In this document: piece by piece, positions 26,430-58,468 of the stretch
How the letters are laid out: the number at the start of each line of letters is the position of its first letter
How positions within the stretch are numbered: the first letter of the stretch is position 1
NCBI RefSeq assembly: GCF_028389875.1
Contig: NC_084667.1
Coordinates: 63,466,570 to 63,530,569 of the forward strand
DNA from: Rhea pennata
Taxonomy: Eukaryota > Chordata > Aves > Rheiformes > Rheidae
Reading direction: 5' to 3'
Length of the DNA stretch: 64,000 nt
Position numbers and translations under genes: made by a program
Notes under the pieces: model-generated
The model's database searches: none
What the model was told of the DNA's origin: nothing
What the model saw: only the letters and a program-made list of their open reading frames with translations

Positions 26430-27830
26430 GGAAGGAAGGGCATTAAAAATAAAGAAAGGTTGCTGATTCGCAAATGCTTCCAAGCGATTTAGGGGCTGGA
26501 TCCCATCAGCTCCCAGGAAGACTGGGGCTTCTCTAAAAGTCCCCATCATTTAGGCTCCTGAGCACTTTTCCAGGCAGATCTTGGTGCCCACCTGGTGCCC
26601 CTGGCACTCAGTATCGCGCCGTGCAGGCTCCAGCGAAGGAGGGCAGGAGAGCACCCAGCACTGCCAAAGGAAAAGACGACCTGTTGCTGGAGGTGATGTA
26701 GGGTGGACTCAGCATTTCAGACCTTGCTGCAAGCGAGCGACCTCTGCAACTCAGAAAGTGACTTCGACATTCAAAACCTCAAGAGCTCATTTAGCAGCAT
26801 ACTATAGGGAGGACAAGGAGTTTTAATAGAAGGCAAATTAAGCACCTTTTAACTCACTTCCAAATTGATTTATATGGGCAAGGCTCTTTGCTACCCTTTC
26901 ACAGAGTAAAGATCCCTAAAGCAAACACCTCAGAAGGACCGATCCAACTCTCCTGGAAGCAGAGAGAAGCAAAAGGCTGCAAGCTGAAGCAAAGACGAAA
27001 AAGTGCACAAAAAAACTCCAAATCCCTTAAAGTCTCCGTTTGATAGATCACTTCAGCAGTGCCCTGAATCCCAAGCACTGGAGCCTAGTGGATGACGCTG
27101 CATTATCAAAACACTAATTGCATATGGAATTTCTTTATGGCTAGCAAATGGCTAGGATTATGTTTTTAAAAGACTCATTTTCTCGGCATTAAGGTTTGTT
27201 TCGGAATGAAGAATTTCACTCGCTCTCTCCTGGGACCTCTAAAACCCTGGTGTTTGTATTGAGCCCCTGCAAAGGGGGTGAGGGGTGGTGGGAAGTGCTA
27301 AAGCCAAATATTTCCCCATTAGCAGCACGCTGGAGAATGTGTGGTGACACCTCTGCTCAAAGGCCAGGGCCTTGTTTAGACAAGACGTGGCAAACACAAG
27401 GTCCCTGCTCTGATGGAGCTACATAGGTGGCTGAAAGAAAGCAGAATATTGATTTTCAGAATATTGAAATTTGGGGGTGGAGGGGGTCCTATGTTTCTAT
27501 GCATCTCCACCCTGAGGCTTGTGTCCCATTGAGAAATGTCATTCCTTGGCTTCCTACCCACCAAATTGAACTGTCAGATTAAAGAATGACAGGACAGACA
27601 TCATCAACTAACATTTGGCAGCTGAGCTGAGACAATGTCTCACCATCATCATTCTAGTAATCTCCCCTTGGAAAAGGCCCAGGCGAATGTTCCCATTGCG
27701 CCGATCGTTCCAGAAGAAATGACTTGTAAACAGTGGAGGAAACCATGCCAGGAAATACCAAGAGACAAACCGTACCATTTCAACAACATTTTGGAGCTGG
27801 CTGCACCAGCATCGTTCTGATGAGCATTAA
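26430..27830. other. Intergenic sequence, no gene recognised
   Basis: Moderate composition. The segment 27090-27190 has a conserved-element feel (AACACTAATTGCATATGG, a homeodomain/POU-like core) but cannot be assigned by sequence alone. Confidence 0.5.
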
Positions 27831-27834
27831 GAAT

Positions 27835-28000
27835 GACCATAGCTGCACACACGCCTGACCTGCCGGAGCCGCCAGCTCCGCGCGCGGCGCCGAGCTCGCC
27901 GAATGCACCCAACCGTGCGACGTCCTCCCCTGGGACGCGGGCAGTTCTCCCTAATCCCGGCTGGCGATCGCACGGTGCGAGAGGGCTGGTTGCCCTTGAC
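27835..28000. promoter_or_regulatory. Short CpG island candidate
   Basis: About 165 bases with high CpG density (CCGCGCGCGGCGCCGAGCTC-like; GCGCGCGG core) between AT-rich flanks. Overlapping frames on both strands are unrecognised. Confidence 0.45.
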
Positions 28001-30760
28001 GTTATCATTGCTTGCATAACAGCCGAGGCTATTCTTACTCCTCTCCATCTCAAACCCCTTCCAGCGCTTGCCAAGCGATTTGTTGCAATAGCAGTAGGCA
28101 ACCCTGAAGTGCCAAGGTAATTACTCAGTCTGCAGCCACCCTTTCTCCATGCCCCATCAAATGTGAAACTGCTCACTTTCATGTGACAGTTTAGGGATAA
28201 ATATATATTGATATAAGGGCTTTTAGCTTTTCACTCTGCCTTTCCACTTCACTAGGACTTGCAGGTCCCAGTGCACAAGCAGGACAGTGCTGTGCTGCAC
28301 CTCTCTTGAGGAGTGCACGCATCCTGGAAATCGCCTCAAGGAGGCAAGAGGCTAAACATCCTGAAGATGCAGCAATGGTTTGGGCATAAATCCTATATAT
28401 CCTCAGTGAGAGAAATCTAGAGTGACCCTGTACTCAGAGCAGGCAACATCAAAACAGCAGGAAATGCCATAACCATCCTCAGGAGTCTGGGCAGAGGTAT
28501 GAACTACTGCATCTCAAATGCTTGCTAGCCACCTCAAAACTCTTCCTGATTGAGCAAAGTTGCTTCCAGACAGATCTTAGCACCTGCATCACTTATCGCT
28601 TCTGCTTTCTGCTACGGCTCTCTGCACCTCTGAAGCCCAAGCCCTGAAGATTTGAGTCAGGCTCTTATTATCTAAAACAAAAGCCTGGAGTTCTTTGAAA
28701 CAAACCATGAGACGCTGATGATCCACTGGTCACAGGCAACCAGGACCAGGCTTGCTGCAAGGCAGCGTGAGGCTAGGAGAGATTCCCTCCCTACTCCAAC
28801 ATTTGGTCAGTGAGCAATAGCAGAAATTCCTCTACACCCTTCCCAACACTCAGGGGTGAGGAGCCCTCCTACGTGGCTCCTGGGACCCTGCAATGACTGG
28901 CAATTCAAATGTACCAAAGAGAAGACAAGCTAGGGGCTATTTCAAAAGTTGCCCTCAACGTCATATAGATATAAAACAGAAACACCAGGAAAGCCTCTGT
29001 CCAGAACGCCTCTGCATCCATTCTTGGTGCTCGCTGTCATGAGGTCTAACATTTGGACGGTTAATTGTGGCACACATCAGGCATTTCAAATTTTTGGTTT
29101 GTAAGATCAAATAAGGATTATATACGTGGAGAAAGAAAGGTGAATTGTGACAGTAAGAAATGTGAATTCAGTCATTGCTCCCTTTAAAAGGGATGGAAGT
29201 TGTTCGTCAAAATCCCCCAAGAAAAATCTAAACGCACATCCCATGAGCTATCCCTGGTGCCAAATTTGGAGGCAACTACAAAATACACAGGCTACTTAGA
29301 CCTTTCCCACAGGGAGATCCACAGTTGCACAAATCTAGCTGGGAAGATGCTATATTAAAGCACCACTTCCAGAGCAAGGTACAGAATGAAACAACTGAGC
29401 ATAACTTGAGGAGGTGAGAACAGGCGCAGAGGTTTGCATGGCCCTCGAATCCAGCTGTACGCTTTCTGTGCCTTAATAACCACTGTCCCAAATCTGTTCT
29501 CCATCCCTGTGTGTAAATCCCGTTATCGCGAGGAGTGGCACGGGAGGGCAGGAGCAGGCTCCCAGGAACGATCCCCAAGGCGCAGCCCTGACACTGGGCT
29601 TCCCCCACCGTGCTCCCGAAAGGCGACAGCCCGTAACAACCACCCAGCTTCCAGGCCTTAAGTCTCTTCTGGCCAAGGCCACGATTTGCTACATGACATG
29701 TGCTGCAATAATTTCCACCCTGCTCTCCAAAAGAGTAGTTGTACAAACTGGGCTGATTAGCCACCGCACCAGCCTCCCGCTCGCCGTATAAATCTAGTGC
29801 CTCCGATTACATCATGCCAGAAAACTGAAATGCAAGTCAGATGGTTAAGGCATTAATGGCAGCGCTGTAAAGACTCAACAGCGCAAACCTTCCCAAAATG
29901 AACTGTCTTGACCTTCGTCGCGCTGACAATAAAAGTGTGACATCATGTGCAAACGAGCTTTAAATTTAAACCAGGTGCAGAGAATTGCCTGGCGTCTTAT
30001 GGCTGCTGTATAAACCGCTAACACGCGAGCCGCTCTGCCGAAGCACGGGCAAGAGAAACGCCGAGCACGGACAGGGCCCAGTGAGCAACGGAAACAGGTA
30101 CGAGCAGCTGTTGCAGTGCAGACAAAACCCTGTGCCTCACTCAAAGGTAAAGCAGCTTTTATGCTATCCAGTATCCTTTTTAGTTGGCGCAGACGTTACT
30201 AGTAAACACAAATTTGCTGATACTCATTTCCATATGGATGAGCACATCTGCATTCCTACGGCTCTGGAGTCAAGCCAGGAGCACAATAATGAGGATTTTC
30301 CATTTTTAACTTCTATTCAGGACTCCCTTAGTCTTTGCAGATTGCTCTGGCTCACAAGTTGTCAGTCTGGACAGCTGTTACAGAACACCATGATTTACAG
30401 CTGCAAAGCACGCTCCAGCTCTAGAGCACTTCCAGGGTAGCTCCCCTTTTCAACATAAATATTCTGCCTTCCCTGCCCCCTCCCACCTTGCTGCACCAAA
30501 AGGTGCTTCCCAAAGGGATTTGCATGTGCATCCCTTAAATTTCAGAGAGCACAGTTTAAAGAGCACAAATCAAATACTTGAGTGGATAGTTCCTGCAAGA
30601 GCAATTAATAGTAGCTCACTGCACCAGCTCTCACCTCCATGTCAAGCTGGGTGATGCAGACGTCAACACACTGTCCAGAGCGGGGATCACACAAAACTAC
30701 GAAGGCAAAGGAAAAAAAAATCTGACAAACAAAAATGTTTGAAGTGCACAAAGACAATTC
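28000..30760. other. Intergenic sequence, no gene recognised
   Basis: No gene was recognised. The block 29780-30010 combines CpGs with many candidate factor motifs (TGACATCATG, CATTAATGGC, CAGGTGC) and could be a conserved enhancer. This is pattern impression only. Confidence 0.5.
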
Positions 30761-31018
30761 CACCAGCAGGGTCACCTAGAGCATGTTAGACAGGGTTGCA
30801 TCCAGGCAGGCCTTGAAGATCTGCCAAAGAAGGAGACTCCACAACCTCTCTGGGCAACCTGTTCCAGTGCTTTGTCACTCTCACAGTGAAGAAATTCCCC
30901 CCTCACGTTCAGGCAGAACTTCCTGTGCTTCAGTTTTTGCCCATTGCCTCTTGTCCTGTCGCATGGGGCAACTGAAAAGAGTTTAGCCCCATCCCCTTGA
31001 CACTCTCCCTTAGCTAGG
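30760..31018 (-). mobile_element. CR1-type LINE fragment (3' part, truncated)
   Basis: The plus strand reads as the reverse complement of the well-known avian CR1 3' region. Landmarks include GGTCACCTAGAGCATG, ACTCCACAACCTCTCTGGGC, GTTCCAGTGCTTTGTCACTC, GAAGAAATTCCCCCCTCACG, CCCATTGCCTCTTGTCCTGT and CCCCATCCCCTTGACAC. The element therefore runs on the minus strand. The terminal 3' segment (GGAAGGGACCTC-type sequence and the short terminal repeat) is absent, and the 5' side stops near 31018 in T-rich sequence. It is non-autonomous, and divergence suggests an old insertion. Confidence 0.9.
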
Positions 31019-34000
31019 CAATTTTTACAGATTTTTTTTTTTTTAAGACTTCTTAATTCTACACTAAGCATTGGCTGATCACTACTGAAACACAAATACA
31101 AGATAAAACAACATAAGCTATGAGAATTTTTTTAATATTGGAAATTTTCCGCCACTGACAGTCATTAGAAAGTAGTAGCAAACATGTCCAAAAGCTTTTC
31201 GGTATGCATAGCAACTGGAACCAAAGCTTTCAATTTAAAATCAACTGTAAAGCAACAGTTAATTGCTAAATGAAGTCTAATTGGGAAAGAAGTTCTACAA
31301 CGATCAGTGTTATTTTAGCACTTGGACTGATCTGAATTTGCATCTTTAACATATCAGGATGCCCTCAAACCTCAGGATAGAGGTTTGAAGGCTAATTTCA
31401 GTCTCATTAAGTAGAAATATTTGGAAACAACCTGATTAACCTTCAAAAGTCTGTCATGATGCATTGGTAAATATGTACATCTCTTTCTGTTGTTCACAGA
31501 AAACCAGTGTGAGCCCAAAGAAAGATCCCAAGTGACAAAATTGAGAAGCACTCAGAATTTTGAACCTCGCTTTAGTCAATCAGAGTTTGGGAGCTAGCCC
31601 ACAAGTGTGCCTCCATGGTGAAGCTTCACTACCTTCAACAGACCAAGACCACAACCATTCCTCTTGCTCAGGAAAATGTAAGAATAAAGGAAAATGTGGA
31701 AATGAAAGAAGAGTTATCAGTGGTTCAAGACTAGGTTCAACTGATTAGACTGTTCCCTGCCAGTAGTTATTTGTGGTTGTGTTGATTTACTTACTCTGCT
31801 ATAGAGATCCCCTTACACCTGTGTATCTTCATCCTCAGCGGGAGGCTTGCAAGGGTAGGACACAGGGCACCTCAAGTATATTGCATATGACAAACAAACT
31901 TCAGATCAGCACAAATTTCCAGCGATATAAAGTTAAGATGTGTCCAGGTTTCAAAATCAGAAATACTTTTACAAGAGCAGAAATGATGGGCACACCAAGG
32001 GTTTGCCTGCATGGAGTACTGACCCTCAACAGTGACCAGGAGCAGATGCTTAGTGAAAGGTATAACAGGGCTCGAACAGAGTAATACCTTCCCTGAGCTA
32101 TACCTTTTAGCCATGCTGCACAGTGATCATTTGGGTTGTTCAACTAACAGCACATCCCTGCTCAGTGCTATATAATGGACATTAATGTAAAACTGAAATG
32201 AAGGGGAAGGGAGAGACAAAGAGAGGAAAAGACTGTTTCAGTGTCTCAATTTTCATGACACAGGGACACAAGAGAAAATTTGAAACAAACTTATTCCAAT
32301 GAAAAGCAAGTATCAAGATGCAAATTGCTTAGAAATAGTCCTATTGTGGATAAAACAGGAGCATTCTCCCTCCCCCCCCCCCCCCAAAAAAAAAAGAAAG
32401 AAAAAAGAAAAAAAGGGGCAGATTAAGAGCACTTTCCTTTCGCAATACTAGCTTCTGTAATGCTGTTTACAAAGGACGCTCTCCACACCCAGCTTACCAC
32501 AGCCGGCCTGAAATCTGAGCAGCCTTCAAATGGACAAGGAATGGAAATGGGAGAGAGAAAACAAATCAAAGGCTACTACTTAGTTTTCATCTCTTACACT
32601 GTTCGTTGTGTTCACTTGGAGAAAGACAACCTTTTCGTGTGAGTTCAGAAATACTGTGGAGGTCCCTTCATCCATTCCTGTCAACTCTTCAGAAAAAGGT
32701 CTGAAAATGCTAATTACAGATAATAGAGCAGAACCACTGGAATTTATAAATCTGGAAATTCAATAAAATAATCTGTACATAAGAATAAAAAAAAATACAT
32801 TTAGCAGCATGTGAGCAAGTAGAGAAGGTCCAAATTTGAGCTTATTTCGCTCAGGAAAACTTCTCGTGTACCTTTATAGTGAAACCCTTATACCAATATA
32901 CTGAACAGAACAGTAAGTAAATACATTTTGTAAAAATAAATTTATGTTTTAAGTAAACATCTATAAAGTAAATTTGTGTTTTTAAATAAGCATCTATAGT
33001 TTCCACAAAAAAAAAAAAGAGAAATGCATCAGTAGTAGTATTTTTGTTAAGCGAAACAGAAAGAAGAAACAGTAAGTTTTTGCCATTTTCTAGTGTTCTA
33101 GTTTCTAGTGTCATCCCAGCACAAGCCCTTTCAGACCAGTGCAATGCTTCTACCTAGAGGATTTGTACTGGCCAACAGAAATGGTGCAGCCAAAAACTCC
33201 ATCTAGACAAAGACCAATTCTATCTGATCCCATTTGGTGCATTTATTTGGCAGCAGCACAAGTTTTAAGATTACTTGTGTTATCAGGACACACAGGCAGA
33301 GGTATAAGGAGACAGAAATACTACATTTTTATTCTATGGGAGATTCCAAAGATAAAAAGTGTTCTTACTGCTTTTTTTTCATTGTGGAAAATGCTCATAC
33401 TTTTTTTCCTAAATTTGGAGATATAAGTTCTCTCTCCTTCTCCTCCCTCCCACATTTTAGGTTACTTATCTTACAAACTTCTTAAAAGTAGCAATATTTC
33501 TAACTCTTTTTCAGATGTAAGATAACACATATTCTATAAATCAGCATGCTTCTATCCCTTCTGCACTACAGACAAAATACAATAATAGAGCTCCAGCAGA
33601 GGTGTGAATTGCTTCCATTCATCCTAACAGAACATTAACTTCATACACTGGTATCAATCATTTAAAAGTCTAGCTATTAGGTAACATCTAGGGATTAAAA
33701 ATGACAATGCAGTGATTTCCACAGGATTACAGGAATCAACTGTAGAATCAACACTGTATTTCAGGTATTTTCTTGGTCACATTTTTCAACATGATGCACA
33801 CAAATCCAACCATCTGTATAAGAACAGAGTATTAGCAAGACTTTGACAATCTTCTGCACCTTTACAAGTAACCTAAGTTTTCAGTGTTAAAGCTTCCTGT
33901 TTAGAGCTTAAAATACCTAAATTAACTGTAGTGATATCTTACAAACATTACTCAATCATAAGGCACAAGAGCATGATACACAAGGAAATTTCCACAAAAA

Positions 34001-36660
34001 TCCCACTTCTAACAAACATGCTTCCTAATTTCTAAGTGTCTGACCCTCCTGCCCCAAACCCTACAATTCATTCACATGAAGTTTCCTATGTTTCAAGGTA
34101 CACTTTTTAAGATAAATATTTAGCTTTTTACGCTGATGTCTGAGATACCCTGAGTGGTTGAACCCTCTGCGTGTAACAAGGAGTGTGAAGTACAGCTATT
34201 AAAGGGTAGTCATAGATAGGGAGGTGGCTTCACCTGGTTATCAGGCAGGGAGAACTGCAAGAAGAAAGGCAAAATAGAGAGCCTCAATCATTAATACCCA
34301 TGCAGAGCTGAGAAACAGTCTTGAACAAAGGTGGCCAGACACATCTCAAGTTAGAGGCATCCCCTACATGCACACATCTGGCTTCCAGCAGTCGGCTTCA
34401 GTAGATTGAGTGTGAGATTTCATGAGCAGCATGAGTTGTTCTAACAGATGACACTGCTCAAAAAGGCAGCCCCACTCCCTCTCCCCTACTTTTCTCATTC
34501 CCTAACTGAGTAGAATCCATTCATTTTGTTGGCAGATAACTTGCTGAATCTCCTCAGCTGCACTGGTTTCTGCTAGTTAAATGTGCTGCCCTACAGCCAC
34601 TGCTGGTGCCACAACAGCAGTTGTGAACTTCTGGCAGGAGTGGAAATGTTCTTTTTGGTAGTAACAAACTATTAGAATGGCTCATCCTGCGTCATGAAAT
34701 CCCAGTTAGAAACTTTGTGATAAAAATAACCACAGTCTTTTCCAGGATATAGAATACCAATTCCTGCAGAATGGGGATCCTAACGCAACCTCTGGGTTAG
34801 TTTCTAGGCCTCACCACACAAGTCTACTTTTATATTTAACTAGTAAGTAGCAGGCTATTCCCAAGGCATGCAGCAATCCTGAAGTGGTACATAGCTGCAC
34901 ACTGATACCTCCTGGGCGCCTTCAGGCCATCTACCAAAACGGAAAAGCATCTTATGGATCTTGAGAGTGGAGTGAGTCAGAAATCCTGGTTCATTACCTC
35001 ATAAATAGAGATGGTTATCTCAACTCTGGTTATTTTCTGTTCTTTCCTATTACACAGCTGAGAATCAAGTACATTCAGTTTGCTTTATGTTAAAGTTGGC
35101 ACATGAATCAGCCTTTCACAAATCCATGTGGAATTAAAATAATTAAAATGGAATGATGTGGCTCATCTGGAGAGCAGCATCAGTTAACATCCTGTGCAGG
35201 CCACCAGCAAAGGTAGCTGAAGAGTTCTATTAAGGGAACTCACTTAGCAGTCATGGCTTTCCAAGTTGCAACCAACTTTCAGGTTGCTCCACAATCATCA
35301 ATAGTGAAGAAGCTGAGATACCTTCTACCACAGCAATATTTTGTAAAAAAAGATAAATCCTTGAATCAATCAAATGCTGTCTCTCTTATTCCATGAGAAA
35401 ATATGACAGTTTATGTAGGAGAACAAGTTTTCGGAACAACATAGCTATGATTCCTTATTTCTGATTTTCAGTTTTGGGTTTTTTTCAGTTTTCTTGTCAT
35501 TAAGAAGCTAGAAATGCCAGGCTCTGGGGCATCTTATCCTTCTCAAATGATAAAATATAGATCCAGGTATTAACAGAACTGTTTCAACAAGATTGTCTAG
35601 CAATAGCCAACAACTTTACTACTTGTGTACCATATGGAAGTGAAGATTTATTTAAATGTAGCTTAATAGCTGCTTTGTATTACATAAATGTATTACTTTG
35701 CTATGTTTCACTTGTGTCCTACTCCTCAGATATAAAAGCGCTAAGCCAAATTAAAAGAAATATCGCATCTGGAAATAATGAAGAACTTTCCCACTCTCTA
35801 AATCTTAACGTTTGAGTCTGAAGTCTAATTTCTTAACTTTACACAAGACATTACTGTGGAGGCCTAACTTCCTTAGGGCATAAAATCTCTGAAGAGATTA
35901 GGCAATTTCCATTTTAAAGAAATTAGAGCCCATCTGAAAGTAACAAAATTTTAAAAAGCTTACCACAACATCAGTCACTGCTTTTGTTCTACTAATATGA
36001 AGAACTTCTGTGGTGGGCACCCAATATCATATTTAACAGAGTCCAGTTGGTGTTGAAAATTGCATTCATGTTTCATTTAGGCAGAAAAAGGTCTATAAAG
36101 GGCTATATGAAAGTTTAGAGATCTGGGGTAAGATTAGGGTTTGGTAAACATAAATTTTCCTTTGTTGCCAACAGATTCAAAATTTCGTCTTTCAAGTCCA
36201 AACCTTCTCTGATCACAACAATATATAAAATAAAATTATGATCTAGTTCAAAGATGAAACATTAGTGGAAATGTGAGAGAGAAAAATGAAAAAGTCTTCC
36301 CCTGGGAGGAGAATGGAGGTAAATCAAGTATTATTCAAAAACAGGCATTAATTGAAATATATCTATTTTCAACTGAAAATGGAAATACTTCCTAACACTA
36401 ATAAAACATTATATGCTAGACATGGAAAGACTTCTGTTTTTTAAAAATTACTCCAATATGATTCAAGTACACTGAGATATAAAGCCGTATTGAAAAAAAC
36501 ATTAACAAACCTTAGAGTAAACCTTCCTACTGTCATGATGTGCCTTATATACTGGGCCAAAACAATTGGCTTCCGGATGCATATAAGGATAAATTAAGGT
36601 TATCATCTGTAACCAGGAAGTTCTTGATATGAAATGGCTGAAGTTTTACAACTTATTCTA
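31019..36660. other. AT-rich 3' flank of SLC38A6, no gene recognised
   Basis: AT-rich DNA with a C14-A10 run at about 32372-32395, a tandem duplication at 32935-32998 and a weak direct-repeat pair (31601-31650 and 31993-32040). No transposon other than the adjoining CR1 was identified. Confidence 0.6.
32935..32998. repeat. Imperfect tandem duplication, about 32-bp unit, two copies
   Basis: Two adjacent copies of an AT-rich unit (first AATAAATTTATG...CATCTATA, second AAGTAAATTTGTG...CATCTATA) differing by a few substitutions and small indels. Confidence 0.75.
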
Positions 36661-36664
36661 CCAA

Positions 36665-37113
36665 AAATCAATAGAAGTCTTTCTTTATTTGGAATAATGT
36701 GTGATATGCATATCATGACTGATATCAAATCTGTCCATCTCATTCTCTTTAAAAGAAAAAAAAAACAGAAGTTATTTCAAGGTTCTATTTTTTGTTCACT
36801 CTATGCATTTGAACATTTTTGGATTGCAGAAATTCTCAGACCTTTTTACCTGTCATGATTACCTCATTAAAAAGTAGTACTTTAAAAAGGCAAAGACTAG
36901 TTGTACAATAACTGAAGAGTGACTCAAAATTAAACTTGAGTTTAATTGAAGGTTCATTATTAATAGAATAAAAAAAGAAGGTTGTTTTTTTCCATTGCCA
37001 GCTTTGGTCATTTTTTTTTTCTTTAGAATGTCCAGCATTTACTTCAACAGTTTTGGTATCATCTCTGTTCTACTGTCTTTCTCCAGTCCAGTTTAGTCAG
37101 AGGGGATAGTGTC
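36665..37113 (-). other. SLC38A6: Putative SLC38A6 3' untranslated region
   Basis: AT-rich sequence follows the stop codon. The first AATAAA on the transcribed strand is at 36684-36689 (tttatt on the plus strand), which would give a UTR of about 430-450 bases. Variant signals (ATTAAA) occur nearer the stop and further AATAAA sites occur distally, for example near 35649, so the true end is uncertain. No ORF conflicts with the assignment. Confidence 0.4.
36684..36689 (-). terminator. SLC38A6: Candidate SLC38A6 polyadenylation signal
   Basis: Canonical AATAAA hexamer on the minus strand, the first one encountered about 430 bases downstream of the SLC38A6 stop codon. Hexamers are frequent in AT-rich DNA, so this is a candidate only. 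Confidence 0.35.
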
Positions 37114-57190
<20,077 letters not shown>

Positions 57191-58425
57191 CTGCAAACAT
57201 AAGCAGAACAGATTTAGGAGTGGAATACTGATATTTCTTGCTGTAACAATCAGCATGATTTAACCAGAGCAGTTAGGAAGAGAACATCACAGCTATTTAG
57301 CAGACCTCATGGCACCACAGACTTTTTTTTCCATATACTTCCTTTAAAAATAGCTGCAAATTCATGAAGATTACACTGATGTTAGCTAATGCCTGCAAAC
57401 AGATTGTTATAACATGAGTCTGGAAACAAGGCAAACATAATACAAACAACTGAAAGTCAAAACAATACAAAATATAGGCCTACTATACACGTACTACCTG
57501 GGAACATGAATGCGAGAGCTAGAGACAGACTACATGGCTACAACACTTCTCTCCCTTCTTCCCCCTTTATAAGATTATTGGCAACGACAATGACAGTAAA
57601 TCATATGATTTGTTTCCATCAAAAGAATAGATTTGATTTTTTCTTAAAATTCAGTTTTTATTGTTATTTAACTGTTATTGCACTAAATAAAAATATGACA
57701 AATTTAAACTCAAGAAAGACTTCTGAAGTTCTTTTTATCCTGCCAGGTATGGCCCTCAGAAGGTAAGAGGTGTATCAGTGACAGACCTCTGCTTCTCATG
57801 ATAAACCCACCTCCAAGAAAACTCCAACAACAAAAATAAGTGCAAAACTATATGGGAACTGTGAAGAGAAATTCTGTTAGTTCTCTTATAAGAGTGATGA
57901 CATGAAATTAAGCATTAATAATTCTATTCACGAAAAAGCAGTGATGCATACAAATAAATCCAAAAGTTACTTTCACTTTACCATTTTTCTCCTTTACGTT
58001 ATAAAAGGATCAAAGGCATAAGAGTTGTTAGTGTTTTTTTTTATTATTATTCATACTAACCTGATACCTTCACATACTGTTTATGTCACCTTTTTTAAAA
58101 ACATAAACAGCAAATATTTACGTATGATTTAAAGACCACTAGAGAATTACTCTAAACATCAAGCTTTACAACAGCTTCAACAAATATCAAAGTCTACATA
58201 GAACTATATTTCCATCCTTTAGAAGCAAATAATTTTAGTAATATCACTACAAAAGTTCAGTTACATAAAGCTTAAAGAAAATGCATACACTGTATGCAAA
58301 TTTTATTTGTCTGTATTCACTAATTATTAGTATTTTACTGTTCTACAATTACTAATGCTTTAAAAAGAATAGCATAAACATTCATAAGGTAGGGCAGCAA
58401 ACTTCCACAATCTGTTTTGAAGAAC

Positions 58426-58427
<2 letters not shown>

Positions 58428-58465
<38 letters not shown>
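58428..58465. repeat. T38 homopolymer (A38 in the gene sense)
   Basis: 38 uninterrupted T bases, the longest homopolymer in the window, in presumed SLC38A6 intron sequence. No adjoining retroposed gene or SINE body was recognised. Confidence 0.95.

Positions 58466-58468
<3 letters not shown>

Noticed and set aside
27649-28182. 177-codon minus-strand ORF
   Set aside because: Spans a small CpG block and AT-rich flanks; composition changes within the frame and no family match.
31872-32143. Overlapping 80-codon minus-strand ORFs
   Set aside because: No family match; overlaps the weak direct repeat and shows no splice or promoter context.
1-37000. Search for TMEM30B (CDC50B) and PRKCH, the mammalian neighbours of SLC38A6
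   Set aside because: TMEM30B is a single-exon gene and would give a long open frame; none is present. No C2 or kinase exon of PRKCH was recognised. They presumably lie beyond the left edge or are absent.
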